Shown one piece after another: positions 24,977 to 33,258 of a stretch of 49,457 nucleotides of DNA. A model generated the notes under the pieces. The model was given only the letters and a program-made list of their open reading frames with translations. It was not told where the DNA came from and made no database searches. The DNA lies in NCBI RefSeq assembly GCF_021129235.1, contig NZ_JAJOMA010000038.1, positions 1 through 49,457 of the forward strand, in the 5' to 3' direction. Made by a program: the position numbers and the translations under genes. This DNA comes from Kineosporia mesophila. Its GTDB lineage: Bacteria; Actinomycetota; Actinomycetes; Actinomycetales; Kineosporiaceae. Within the stretch, counting starts at the first letter, position 1. Each line of letters starts with the position of its first letter.

Positions 24977-25296
24977 CGGCCCAGGATCCGGCGGGCGGTC
25001 CCGGCGAACAGGGCCGTCTTCTTCGCGGCGGACAGCTCGTCCCGGTCGAGCCGGTAGTGCAGGCCCTCGGCGCAGGAATGCCGTCCGGGGCAGGGCGGCA
25101 CCGGGCCGAGGCCGGGCAGGCGGCCGGCCACGCGGAGATGGTCGGTACCCCATAGGCACCGGTCGGCGCCGAATGCCTCCAGCACCCGCTCCAGGTGCGG
25201 CCAGAGGCCCGGGTAGTGGTCCGGACAACGTGAAAGCGTGCGGATGCCGGAGACTTTGACCGAGACGTTGGCAAGCACCAGCAGGTCGCCCGGCAT
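24970..25296 (-). pseudogene. C-terminal fragment of an amidohydrolase-2 family enzyme
   Basis: About 108 residues that match only the last third of a metal-dependent amidohydrolase (about 280 residues): NVSVKVSGIRTLSR, LWPHLERVLEAFGADRCLWG and DELSAAKKTALFAGTARRIL. The catalytic N-terminal barrel half with its His ligands is absent, and nothing recognisable lies upstream. The stretch between GTDHLRVAGRLPG and LHYRLDRDE is Pro/Cys-rich and poorly matching, suggesting internal decay. A truncated, probably non-functional relic. Confidence 0.7.
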
Positions 25297-25428
25297 CCAG
25301 GATCAAGAGTTCCGACGCAATTCGATACGACGACGCGGGCAGCCCTGGCCCACTAGGTGAACGGCTCCCTCTCCGCCTTTGAAGAAGGCTTCTGAACAGC
25401 CAAGTCGGTCCAGTCCTCGACCGTCAGC

Positions 25429-25463
25429 CGGGTGGCCCGGCCCATTCCGGACCAGGCCACCCG
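25429..25463 (-). terminator. Possible terminator downstream of adhE
   Basis: Nine-base perfect arms CGGGTGGCC and GGCCACCCG (25429-25437 and 25455-25463) with a 17-base loop, 46 bases after the adhE stop on the minus strand. No other function is apparent in the 212-base gap. Confidence 0.5.
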
Positions 25464-25508
25464 CCCAACTGCCTCTCTCAGCGGCCGCCAGGATCGGCGT
25501 CCCTCATG

Positions 25509-28151
25509 TCAGCTCTTGTTCTCGCCGTAGTAAGCCGCGCGCATCAGCTGCTGCATGTCCTCCAGCATCGGCATGCGGGGGTTGGCGGGTGCGCACTGGT
25601 CCTCGTAGGCGTTGAGGGCCTGCTGGGGCAGGGAGGCCAGGAACGCCTGCTCGTCGATGCCGATTTCGGCGAACGAGGACTCGATGCCGACTGTGGTGCG
25701 CAGCTGCTCGACCGCGGCGGCCAGCACCTCCACGGCCTCTTCCGGCGTGGACGCGCTCAGACCCAGCATGCGGGCGATGTCGGCGAACCGCTCCGGGGCC
25801 CGGTAGCTCTCGTACTTCGGCCAGCCCGACAGCTTCGTCGGGGCCGAGCCGTTGTACCGGATCACGTGCGGCAGCAGCACCGCGTTGGTGCGGCCGTGCG
25901 CGACGTGGAACGTGGCGCCGAGCGTGTGAGACATGGCGTGCACGATGCCGAGGAACGCACTGCCGAAGGCCATTCCGGCGATGGTCGCGGCGTTGTGCAT
26001 GCGCTCGCGGGCCTCGCCCTCGCCGTTCAGCACGGACTGCTCGAGGTTCTCGAAGATCAGCCGGATCGCGTGCAGGGCCAGACCGTCGGTGAAGTCGTTG
26101 GCGTACACCGACACGTAAGCCTCGATGGCGTGCGTGAGGGCGTCGAAACCACTGTCGGCGGCGATCTTGCGCGGCATGCTCGCGGTCAGGGCCGGGTCGA
26201 CGATCGCGACGGTCGGGGTGAGGGCGTAGTCGGCGAGCGGGTACTTCTTGCCGGTGCGCTGGTCGGTGATGACCGCGAACGGGGTCACCTCCGCACCGGT
26301 GCCCGAGGTGGTGGGAACGCAGACCAGTTGGGCCTTCTCACCGAGGGCGGGGAAGGCGAAGGCCCGCTTGCGGATGTCGAAGAACTTCTCCCGCATGTCG
26401 TCGAAGTCGACCTCGGGGTGTTCGTAGCGCAGCCACATCACCTTGGCCGCGTCCATCGCCGACCCGCCGCCGAGCGCGATGATCGTGTCCGGCCGGAAGG
26501 AGCGCATCAGTTCCGCGCCGCGGTCGACGGTCGCCATCTGCGGTTCCGGTTCCACGTCGTCGATGATCTGCAGCACGACGCGGTTGGGGCGCTGCTGAAG
26601 CACCCGGTCGATGCGCTCGACGAAGCCCAGGCGGGTCATGGTGGGGTCGGTGACGATCGTGACGCGGTGCACGTCGGGCATGTCGGAGAGGTAGCGGATG
26701 GCGTGCGGCTCGAAGTAGATCTTCGAGGGCACCTTGAACCACTGCATGTTGTTGGTGCGCCTTCCGATCCGCTTGATGTTGATCAGGTTGACGGCGGAGA
26801 CGTTGTTCGACACCGAGTTGTGCCCGTAGCTGCCGCAGCCGAGGGTGAGCGAGGGGACGAAGGAGTTGTACATGTCGCCGATGCCGCCCTGCGAGGACGG
26901 CGAGTTCCAGATCAGCCGCACGGCCTTGACCCGCTTGCCGAACTCGACGACCAGGTCCTCGTCACTGGTGTGGATCACGGCGCTGTGGCCGAGGCCGTGG
27001 AACTCCACCATCTGGGTGGATGCCTGTAGTCCTTCCTCGCGGGAGCCGACCCGGAGCACGGCCAGTACCGGGCACAGCTTCTCCCGGGTCAGGGGCTCGT
27101 TCGGGCCCACCTCGCCGACCTCGGCGAGGATGATCGAGGTGTCGGCCGGCACCGTGAACCCGGCCTGCTCGGCGATCCAGACCGGCGGCTTGCCCACCAC
27201 GTCGGGGTTGAGTTTTGCTCCGCTGCAAGACTTTCCGTAGGCGGTCGCGCCGAAGATGAACTTCTCCAGCTTGCGCTTCTCGTCTTTGGTCGCCCGGTAG
27301 GCATGCAGGGTGCCGAACTCGGCCAGGGCAGCGTCGTAGATCTCCTCGTCGAGGATGACGGCCTGCTCGGAGGCGCAGATCATGCCGTTGTCGAACGACT
27401 TGGACAGCACGATGTCGTTGACGGCCCGCTTCAGCTTGGCGCTCTTCTCGATCCAGGCCGGCACGTTGCCCGCGCCGACACCGAGCGCCGGCTTGCCCGC
27501 CGAGTAGGCCGCCCGGACCATGGCGTTGCCGCCGGTCGCGAGGATCGTGGAGATGCCCGGGTGATGCATGAGAGCGGTGGTCGCCTCGACGGAGGGCCGG
27601 TCGATCCACTGGATGCAGTGTTCGGGTGCGCCGGCCGCGACCGCGGCGTCACGCACGATGCGGGCCGCCTCGACGCTGCACCGCTGGGCCGAGGGGTGGA
27701 ACGCGAACACGATCGGGTTGCGGGTCTTCAGCGCCAGCAGGGCCTTGAAGATCGCCGTCGACGTCGGGTTGGTGACCGGCGTGATCCCGGCGATCACCCC
27801 CACCGGGTCGGCGATCTCGGTGATGCCGGTGATCTCGTCCTCGCTGATCACTCCGACGGTGCGCAGTTTCGCCATGCTGTGCGTGACGTGCTCGCAGGCG
27901 AAGATGTTCTTGACGGCCTTGTCCTCGAAGACCCCCCGCCCGGTCTCCCCCACCGCGAGCTGGGCCAGGGCGGCGTGCCGGTCCAGCGCCGCGACGGACG
28001 CCTTCTTGACGATGTGGTCGATGGTCTCCTGATCGAAGGAACCATACTCGTCAAGGGCTTTCAGCCCGGCCTCGACCAGGGTGTCAACCATGAACGATAC
28101 GTCGTGCTGGTTCTCGGTCGGGACTGCGGCAGACAGCTGCTCCGCGGTCAT
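25509..28151 (-). CDS. adhE: Bifunctional acetaldehyde-CoA / alcohol dehydrogenase AdhE
   Basis: 880 residues, the normal full length. Residues 1-450 are the acylating aldehyde dehydrogenase with catalytic Cys259 in DNGMICASEQ and the NAD segment ITPVTNPTSTAIFKAL. After a linker, the iron-dependent alcohol dehydrogenase has the GGGSAMDAAKVMW nucleotide motif (near 560) and metal-binding DALTHAIEAYV, GIVHAMSHTLGATFHVAHG. It turns acetyl-CoA through acetaldehyde into ethanol, using two NADH, and usually works in low oxygen. The start at 28151 has GAGGTGA at good spacing. AdhE is not universal in actinobacteria. The nearby DosS-like kinase supports a low-oxygen role. Confidence 0.97.
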   Translation of the reverse strand: MTAEQLSAAVPTENQHDVSFMVDTLVEAGLKALDEYGSFDQETIDHIVKKASVAALDRHAALAQLAVGETGRGVFEDKAVKNIFACEHVTHSMAKLRTVGVISEDEITGITEIADPVGVIAGITPVTNPTSTAIFKALLALKTRNPIVFAFHPSAQRCSVEAARIVRDAAVAAGAPEHCIQWIDRPSVEATTALMHHPGISTILATGGNAMVRAAYSAGKPALGVGAGNVPAWIEKSAKLKRAVNDIVLSKSFDNGMICASEQAVILDEEIYDAALAEFGTLHAYRATKDEKRKLEKFIFGATAYGKSCSGAKLNPDVVGKPPVWIAEQAGFTVPADTSIILAEVGEVGPNEPLTREKLCPVLAVLRVGSREEGLQASTQMVEFHGLGHSAVIHTSDEDLVVEFGKRVKAVRLIWNSPSSQGGIGDMYNSFVPSLTLGCGSYGHNSVSNNVSAVNLINIKRIGRRTNNMQWFKVPSKIYFEPHAIRYLSDMPDVHRVTIVTDPTMTRLGFVERIDRVLQQRPNRVVLQIIDDVEPEPQMATVDRGAELMRSFRPDTIIALGGGSAMDAAKVMWLRYEHPEVDFDDMREKFFDIRKRAFAFPALGEKAQLVCVPTTSGTGAEVTPFAVITDQRTGKKYPLADYALTPTVAIVDPALTASMPRKIAADSGFDALTHAIEAYVSVYANDFTDGLALHAIRLIFENLEQSVLNGEGEARERMHNAATIAGMAFGSAFLGIVHAMSHTLGATFHVAHGRTNAVLLPHVIRYNGSAPTKLSGWPKYESYRAPERFADIARMLGLSASTPEEAVEVLAAAVEQLRTTVGIESSFAEIGIDEQAFLASLPQQALNAYEDQCAPANPRMPMLEDMQQLMRAAYYGENKS

Positions 28152-28262
28152 TGTTCACCTCAGATGATGTTGTGACTCGCCGTCGGTTGGTACCCGACCA
28201 GCTTGTCGCCGAGGCGCCCCGGCCACAGGAGTCCGTGGTCCCGACCCGGCCGACGCAGGTCC

Positions 28263-28275
28263 CGTCACTGTGACG
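28263..28275. promoter_or_regulatory. 13-bp palindrome upstream of adhE
   Basis: CGTCAC-T-GTGACG is a perfect odd palindrome 112 bases before the adhE start in the 182-base gap. It could be an operator or activator site. It does not match the Rex consensus (TTGTGAANNNNTTCACAA) or a full Crp site. Confidence 0.35.
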
Positions 28276-28333
28276 AGATCTGGCGCGGACCGGCCCGGGA
28301 CACCCGGTTGAACAACATCTGTCGTTTAATGCT

Positions 28334-29227
28334 TCACGGGACCGGCTCGTCCTTCACCTGGCAGGAGAGCTTTCCCATATCCCCCTCGTCCGGCAGGAAA
28401 GGGTTGACCGAGGCGTACCGATCGGCCGGGATCTCGTCGAAGTTGTTGGTGAAGTCGGTTTTCCATTGTCCGGTCAGATACTCGCGCAGCGCGTCGTTGA
28501 CTGCCCGGCAGTCGTCCTGATGACCACCGAGGATGCCGATGCCGTAGTACTGGGTCTGCCCGTACCGTCCGGGCAGCTTCACCTGGAACTCTTCCGGCAG
28601 CTCGCCCAGGTAGCCGTACAGCACGATCTCGTCGTCGAAGACGGCGTCGACCGTTCCCTCTTTCAGCAACGCGATGCAATCACTCAGGATCGTCTGGCGG
28701 GACCTCACCCGTGGATCGGTCCCGTCCAGGGCCCAGGCGGCCGTGGCCTGGTCGGCGGTGCTGCCGTCGATCACGCACACCGGCCGGCCGCCGATCTGGT
28801 CGCCGCCGAACTTCTCCCCGGGTCGCACCAGGAAGGCCTGATCGGTCTTGAGATAGGGTCCGGCGAAGTCGATACCGCGCTCGTTGCGGGCCTTCGTGAT
28901 CGAGTAGGCGGCGACAACAAGGGCCACGTCACGGTCCAGGAGTTCCTGGTCGCGCTGCCCGACGTTGTTGATGATGAACGGGACGGCCTTCTGGTCCTGG
29001 CCCAGGTGACCCACCACCCCGTGGGCCAGGTCGACGTCGAAGCCCCGCGGATCACTCTTGTGGTCGGAGAAGCTGAGCCCCGGACTGTCGGTCACCAGTC
29101 CGACGTCGACCCTCTCAGCATGGATCGATTTCTGTCCGTCCGGCTCCCGCTGGCAGGCCGTGACGGCCATCCCGCACAGTCCCAGCGCCGCCAGCAGCGC
29201 CGGCAGCCGCCTTCTCATCGTGTTCAT
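28334..29227 (-). CDS. Amino-acid-type (family 3) substrate-binding lipoprotein
   Basis: 297 residues from ATG 29227. A signal peptide ends in the lipobox VTAC (Cys25). The fold matches bacterial solute-binding family 3: DPRGFDVDLAHGVV, AYSITKARNERGIDFAGPYL, VCVIDGSTADQATAAW and VDAVFDDEIVLYGYL. This includes the region that contacts amino-acid ligands. No permease or ATPase gene is next to it. Instead its start overlaps (ATGA) the stop of a small membrane protein, so it may be a sensing rather than a transport subunit. It is also possible that it serves a transporter encoded elsewhere. Confidence 0.85.
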   Translation of the reverse strand: MNTMRRRLPALLAALGLCGMAVTACQREPDGQKSIHAERVDVGLVTDSPGLSFSDHKSDPRGFDVDLAHGVVGHLGQDQKAVPFIINNVGQRDQELLDRDVALVVAAYSITKARNERGIDFAGPYLKTDQAFLVRPGEKFGGDQIGGRPVCVIDGSTADQATAAWALDGTDPRVRSRQTILSDCIALLKEGTVDAVFDDEIVLYGYLGELPEEFQVKLPGRYGQTQYYGIGILGGHQDDCRAVNDALREYLTGQWKTDFTNNFDEIPADRYASVNPFLPDEGDMGKLSCQVKDEPVP

Positions 29228-29859
29228 CGCTTCAGCTCCGCCTTCTCCGTGGTGACATTCACGGCACAGTTCTGGTCGCCGTTCTCGTTCCGGACCACCA
29301 CCGCGAATTCCAGTGCCCTGCCCGAGGCCCCGGTGGGAAAGGTGAACTCGAAGTTCGAGTCCTCGTTCTGCCGGCCCCGCTCGGGATCGTCCGGGTCGGT
29401 CGTCTCCAGGTAGGTGAACGGTTCGCAGAACCCGGCGTCCGGATTCTGGCTCTTCACCGCGAAGGCGATCTTCAGGTCGCGGCCGTCGCCCGGCAGATCG
29501 TCCACCCGGACCCCGACCTCTTCCCCTGGATCGATCCCCAGGTTGTTCTCCAGCATCACGCGGTCGGTGACGTCGCCGGACCGGAAGTACTCCACCACGG
29601 GCCAGACGACGAGACAGACCAGCACGACAGACGCCACTATCGACACGGCATTCACGCTCTGCCGGAAATTCACTCTCCAGCCGGTGATCTCGTCCAGGAC
29701 CTCGAAGTAGCTCAGGACCTCCAGGATCGTGACGGCCACGCCCACGACCAGTGCGATGCTCTTGGCCAGGTCGCCGTACTGTTCGTTCACGACCCAGGCG
29801 TTGATGCCGACCAGGACGAGCATCCCCAGCAGCTCGGCCCAGTGGACCCGTTGTCTCAT
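29224..29859 (-). CDS. Three-helix membrane protein with extracytoplasmic domain
   Basis: 211 residues. Three membrane helices are visible: AELLGMLVLVGINAWVV, SIALVVGVAVTILEVLSYF and AVSIVASVVLVCLVVWPVV. About 120 extracytoplasmic residues follow, probably a beta-sandwich (VMLENNLGIDPGEEVGVRV, LEFAVVVRNENGDQ), with Cys at about 144 and 198 that could form a disulfide. No family was recognised. It is translationally coupled to the binding lipoprotein, so the two may act together at the membrane. Confidence 0.7.
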   Translation of the reverse strand: MRQRVHWAELLGMLVLVGINAWVVNEQYGDLAKSIALVVGVAVTILEVLSYFEVLDEITGWRVNFRQSVNAVSIVASVVLVCLVVWPVVEYFRSGDVTDRVMLENNLGIDPGEEVGVRVDDLPGDGRDLKIAFAVKSQNPDAGFCEPFTYLETTDPDDPERGRQNEDSNFEFTFPTGASGRALEFAVVVRNENGDQNCAVNVTTEKAELKR

Positions 29860-29966
29860 GGTCGTAGCTCCCTACCGGGCTGCCGTCGCTGCGGGCCGGA
29901 ACCGTTTCCGGGCAGCGGGCAGTACCCAAGCTCGAATGAAGGAAAAGACCGGGCCGGAAACGGAAC

Positions 29967-31265
29967 TCAGGGCGCGGAGGTACGCAGTGCCTGGGCCAGG
30001 CGCGGCGAGACGGCCTGCACCTCGGGCCGCGTGCGCCAGCGGTTGAGGGCCCGGCCCAGGTGACGCAGGTCGTGCCGCACGGTGGCGGAGTCGACGTACA
30101 CGGCGTCCTCGAGTACCTGGTGGGCAAGTGTGCAGGCGGTGTCCGGGTCACCGGCGCCGGCGGCCGCCAGGGCCAGGCGGCCCTTCACCCGGGCCCGGGC
30201 CCGGCGGGCGTGCTGCGGCACCCGCGCCAGGTGCCGTTCGAGCACCGGGACCGCCTCGTGCGAGCGGCCCAGGTCGTGCAGGCACCATCCGAGCACGAGA
30301 TCGCTGGGGTTGGCGACCGTCGTCGGCCCCAGCGGGGTGCTGACACCGACGGCCCGGTCGAAGAGGTCGTCGGCGCGGTCCAGGGCCCGGCGGCAGTCGT
30401 CGTACCGGCCCAGCAGAGCCAGTCCCTGGGCCTGACGTTGCCCGGCCAGGGCCCGCACGCGGATCGAGGACGGGCCTCCGGCCGGCGTCTCCTCCTCGGC
30501 CCGGGTGGCGAGGGTGACGGTGGACACGGCGTCGTCACGGTACAGGGCGGCGTTGGCGTGCCGGATGTGGGCGTAGGCCGCCAGTTCCCGGTCACCGGCA
30601 GCGCCGGCGCAGCTGACGGCCAGATCGGTCCAGCGGACCATGGCCCGGTCGTCGCCGGACTCCTGCGCCATCCACCCGGTGTACTCGGCGAAACGGGAGG
30701 TGAGCATCAGCAACGCGCCGCGGTCGTCGGAGCGGGCGGCCTTGGCCAGCGCCAGCAGCGTCTGCACCTGGATGTCGAGGATCGGCAGCAGCAGGCCCGG
30801 GGGCTGGTTCTGGCCGAGCTTGCGCAGCTCGGTCAGCATCGCGGTGAACCCGGTCGGGATCGAGTCGTCGGCGGCCACCGTGGCCAGCCGGTCGGGGCCG
30901 GCGGCGGCCAGCAGAGGCAGGGAGCCACCGATGGCCAGGACCTCGCGGCGGCCGAGGACGGGCCCGGGCCCGCCGTCGAGGTTCATCTCCGGCCCACTGA
31001 CCGGCCGGGAGTCACCGGAAGCCTCGACCACCCCGGGAGCCGCGTCGCTCTCGGCCAGGCGACGCAGCTCTCCCCCGGCCCCGAGGGCGGCGTCGCAGAG
31101 CCGGACCAGGTCGGGCCCGGGCCGTTTGGAGCCGTTCTCGATCTTGCTGAGGTAGCCCTTGCTGTAGTGGACGCGGTCGGCGAGGCCACCCAGGGAGAGA
31201 CCGGCCGCCAGTCGCCGGCGCCGGATCTGCGCTCCGATGAACGCCGGGCCGGATGCTGAGTGCAT
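29967..31265 (-). CDS. XRE-family regulator with TPR-like C-terminal domain
   Basis: 432 residues from ATG 31265 (GGGAGAG upstream). The N-terminal helix-turn-helix (about 8-63) has IGAQIRRRRLAAGLSLGGLA and YSKGYLSKIENGSKRPGPDL. The long C-terminal part is alpha-helical with TPR-like repeats (ELAAYAHIRHANAALYRDD, LALLGRYDDCRRALDRADDL, LGRSHEAVPVLERHLARVP). This architecture is common in actinobacterial XRE proteins that sense peptides or partner proteins. A hydrophobic stretch LAIGGSLPLLAAAG at about 125-138 resembles the membrane/Tat-like segment seen in many such proteins. It is the likely regulator of the neighbouring membrane-protein genes. Confidence 0.82.
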   Translation of the reverse strand: MHSASGPAFIGAQIRRRRLAAGLSLGGLADRVHYSKGYLSKIENGSKRPGPDLVRLCDAALGAGGELRRLAESDAAPGVVEASGDSRPVSGPEMNLDGGPGPVLGRREVLAIGGSLPLLAAAGPDRLATVAADDSIPTGFTAMLTELRKLGQNQPPGLLLPILDIQVQTLLALAKAARSDDRGALLMLTSRFAEYTGWMAQESGDDRAMVRWTDLAVSCAGAAGDRELAAYAHIRHANAALYRDDAVSTVTLATRAEEETPAGGPSSIRVRALAGQRQAQGLALLGRYDDCRRALDRADDLFDRAVGVSTPLGPTTVANPSDLVLGWCLHDLGRSHEAVPVLERHLARVPQHARRARARVKGRLALAAAGAGDPDTACTLAHQVLEDAVYVDSATVRHDLRHLGRALNRWRTRPEVQAVSPRLAQALRTSAP

Positions 31266-31443
31266 GTGCTCTCCCCGTGACCTGCGGTCAGACTGAAATA
31301 ATACGTCGTCGTGGTCTTTCTCGGCAGGCAATCGTTCATCCCGACCCGCTCCCCCTGTACCGGTGCTGCCCACACCCGACCCTGAGGGGGTGGCGGCTTC
31401 TGGTGACGATGGTGACCCCGGAATCGGCACTGCACCAGGGGTT

Positions 31444-31495
31444 TCCCATTGCCCATCAGCGTGTTTCCCAGATCCCCGGCCGGAGGGCAATGGGA
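31444..31495 (-). terminator. Inverted repeat downstream of the TIR gene
   Basis: Eleven-base perfect arms TCCCATTGCCC (31444-31454) and its complement (31485-31495) with a 30-base loop, 51 bases beyond the TIR gene stop on the minus strand. The rest of the 280-base gap (31266-31545) holds the promoter of the XRE gene; no gene was seen. Confidence 0.4.
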
Positions 31496-31545
31496 GACAG
31501 CTTGCCGCAGGCACTTGGGGCGGGCGAGGTTGGACCGGACAAGCC

Positions 31546-32844
31546 TTACGCGGGAACCCGGGCCGGTACCGGTCGACTGAGAGCGACCCACAACCCCAGC
31601 GCGACCACGACGTTCAGCACAATGCGACCCATCGAATCGGTCAGCGTCGCATTATATTCATGCTGGACCCAGATATAGTTGGTGGCAGCGACCAACGAAC
31701 CCACAGCGAGAGCTGTGAATCCAGACAGCGTCGCGATCCGGACAGACTCGGGGACACGCGGCGGGGCCAGCACGGCAACCACGACCATCAGGACCACGAC
31801 ACCCACACAGGTGGTGAACCAGTAGTCGTTGCTACCCATCTGCAGGATCTGGCCCAGAAGAATCAGCGTTCCCCCGGCCACGATCGTGGTGGCACGACGC
31901 GAGTACCTGACTTCTGACGACGGCCGTTGCCAGGCCCAGGAGACCACGGCGGCCAGCAGCACCAGGCCCGCGAGAACAGCTGTCCAGAGACCGATCCCGA
32001 TCGTGACGCGGTCCGTGATGTATTGATCGTACTGACACCATGACCAGATCGGGTCGATGACGGCAACGCATCCGGCGAGGCCGACCAGGCCCATGGCTGC
32101 GGCCTCGAACCGTCCGCGCAACAGACAGACGAGAGCGATCGACAGACCGACGATCGCGAAGATCCCCCGGGGCAGGAGAACTGCAAGTTCCCACTCGTCC
32201 CAGCCCCTCTCCACCACGCGCCGACCGTTGACCCAGGGCAGCCAGAGCGAGAGCAGGAGGAGCGCCAGACCGGTCAGAACCAGCCACAGTGAAACACTTT
32301 CGCCCGGCGCGGCCTGCTCCACCGAGCCACGCACTGGGGTCTTGCCGCCCACACCCGGGCGGGTGCGCGTCCCCTGCTGGATCTGCAGCCCAGGCACCCT
32401 CTGACGCAACCGATCGACCAGCAGACCGATGTCGGAGTCGGCTTCCTTATGGCTGAGGCGGATGTACTGCCGATCGGCGATGGCCCGGATGTCGTCGGGC
32501 AATTCGTCGGGCGACAGGGGGCGGACCCCGTCGACCAGCACCGGCACGATCAGGAGCCCGTTCTCCAGAGCCAGCCGGATCTCGCGGCGCACCCAGTCAT
32601 TCGGTTCGTCGATGCGGCGCAGTCCTCCTTCGCGCCGTTCGAGCCAGCGCGGCCCGATCACGGCGAGCAGGACGGACGCGTTGGTGACGCCGAGCCGGAT
32701 CCGCTCCGGGAACGACTCCCCCATCTGCATCGTGCGGCTCGCCCGGAATACCTGTTCGGGCCCGAAGACCATCGACAGTTCCCGGTCGAGCGCCACCGAC
32801 CATCCCGGATCCTCACTGCGGTAGGTGATGAAGATCCGAGCCAC
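31546..32844 (-). CDS. TIR-domain protein with about eight membrane helices
   Basis: 432 residues from GTG 32844 (GGGGGG upstream). Residues 1-150 are a TIR domain: ARIFITYRSEDPGWSVALD opens it, followed by FPERIRLGVTNASVLLAVIG and DWVRREIRLALENGLLIVP. Glu88 in WVRREI sits where catalytic TIR domains keep the NAD-cleaving Glu. After a 30-residue linker come about eight helices (starting near 184, 219, 247, 281, 318, 341, 367 and 407). Bacterial TIR domains often make or break NAD-derived signals in antiphage defence; whether this one is a membrane effector, a sensor or a signalling scaffold is unknown. The gene is flanked by an XRE regulator and the 56-bp palindrome. Confidence 0.85.
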   Translation of the reverse strand: MARIFITYRSEDPGWSVALDRELSMVFGPEQVFRASRTMQMGESFPERIRLGVTNASVLLAVIGPRWLERREGGLRRIDEPNDWVRREIRLALENGLLIVPVLVDGVRPLSPDELPDDIRAIADRQYIRLSHKEADSDIGLLVDRLRQRVPGLQIQQGTRTRPGVGGKTPVRGSVEQAAPGESVSLWLVLTGLALLLLSLWLPWVNGRRVVERGWDEWELAVLLPRGIFAIVGLSIALVCLLRGRFEAAAMGLVGLAGCVAVIDPIWSWCQYDQYITDRVTIGIGLWTAVLAGLVLLAAVVSWAWQRPSSEVRYSRRATTIVAGGTLILLGQILQMGSNDYWFTTCVGVVVLMVVVAVLAPPRVPESVRIATLSGFTALAVGSLVAATNYIWVQHEYNATLTDSMGRIVLNVVVALGLWVALSRPVPARVPA

Positions 32845-33044
32845 CGATCAACCCCCCGGTCGATGAGATCACTGCCCCGTGCAGTGACACGCCGTGAGCA
32901 GTGTAGGCGATTTACGTCAACAAAAACCTTTGGTGGCATCAATGGGGGAATAGGTCACCGAGTCCTGCCGGTCACCTTCAGGGGGCGTCCCGGCGCGATG
33001 ACCGCGAACGCACGCCGTCCCGGTGATCCTCGGCCTGACCCTGA

Positions 33045-33100
33045 CGCGTTGTGTACACCTGGTACATCCGGTACCGGATGTACCAGGTGTACACAACGCG
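33045..33100. repeat. 56-bp perfect palindrome with GTAC every 9 bases
   Basis: Bases 33045-33100 form an uninterrupted perfect palindrome (28-base arms, no loop), centred at 33072/33073. Within it GTAC occurs at 33053, 33062, 33071, 33080 and 33089, exactly every nine bases. It lies between divergent genes, so it is more likely a protein-binding array or a cruciform than a terminator. Confidence 0.95.
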
Positions 33101-33126
33101 GCCCATTCGGCTCCGGCCCCAGGGCC

Positions 33127-33222
33127 GCTGCCCCTGCGCCTGCGCCTGCTCCTGCGCCTGCCGCTGCCCCTGCCGCTGCCCCTGCCCTTGCCCCTGCCCT
33201 TGCCCTTGCCCCTGCCCTTGCC
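33127..33222. repeat. Hexanucleotide tandem repeat (about 16 units of CCTGCC-like)
   Basis: Sixteen consecutive hexamers of the form (C/G)(C/T)TGC(C/G/T), mostly CCTGCC, CTTGCC and CCTGCG, strongly strand-asymmetric (pyrimidine-rich on plus). The array ends 42 bases before the next gene. Confidence 0.9.
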
Positions 33223-33252
33223 CCTAAGCGGTGAACCCCACGACCGCCGAAC

Positions 33253-33258
33253 TAGGGT
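33253..33258 (+). promoter_or_regulatory. Leaderless -10 box TAGGGT
   Basis: TAGGGT ends six bases before ATG 33265. The same spacing is seen before four other genes in this window (TATGCT, TATCGT twice, CAAGAT), supporting transcripts that start at or next to the start codon. Confidence 0.55.

Noticed and set aside
25506-27029. Plus-strand frame of about 507 residues opposite adhE
   Set aside because: His/Val/Gly/Arg-rich shadow; adhE is complete with all motifs on the minus strand.
28263-28275. Rex or Crp site upstream of adhE
   Set aside because: The palindrome CGTCAC-T-GTGACG fits neither the Rex consensus nor the spaced Crp site; it is kept only as an unnamed palindrome.
29902-29963. 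Ten-base inverted repeat (CCGTTTCCGG and its complement) between the XRE and three-helix protein genes
   Set aside because: The 42-base loop is too wide for a convincing terminator and the short arms may be chance in this GC-rich sequence.
33045-33100. Palindrome as a rho-independent terminator
   Set aside because: Both flanking genes read away from it (divergent), it has no loop and no T-run, so it does not end either transcript.
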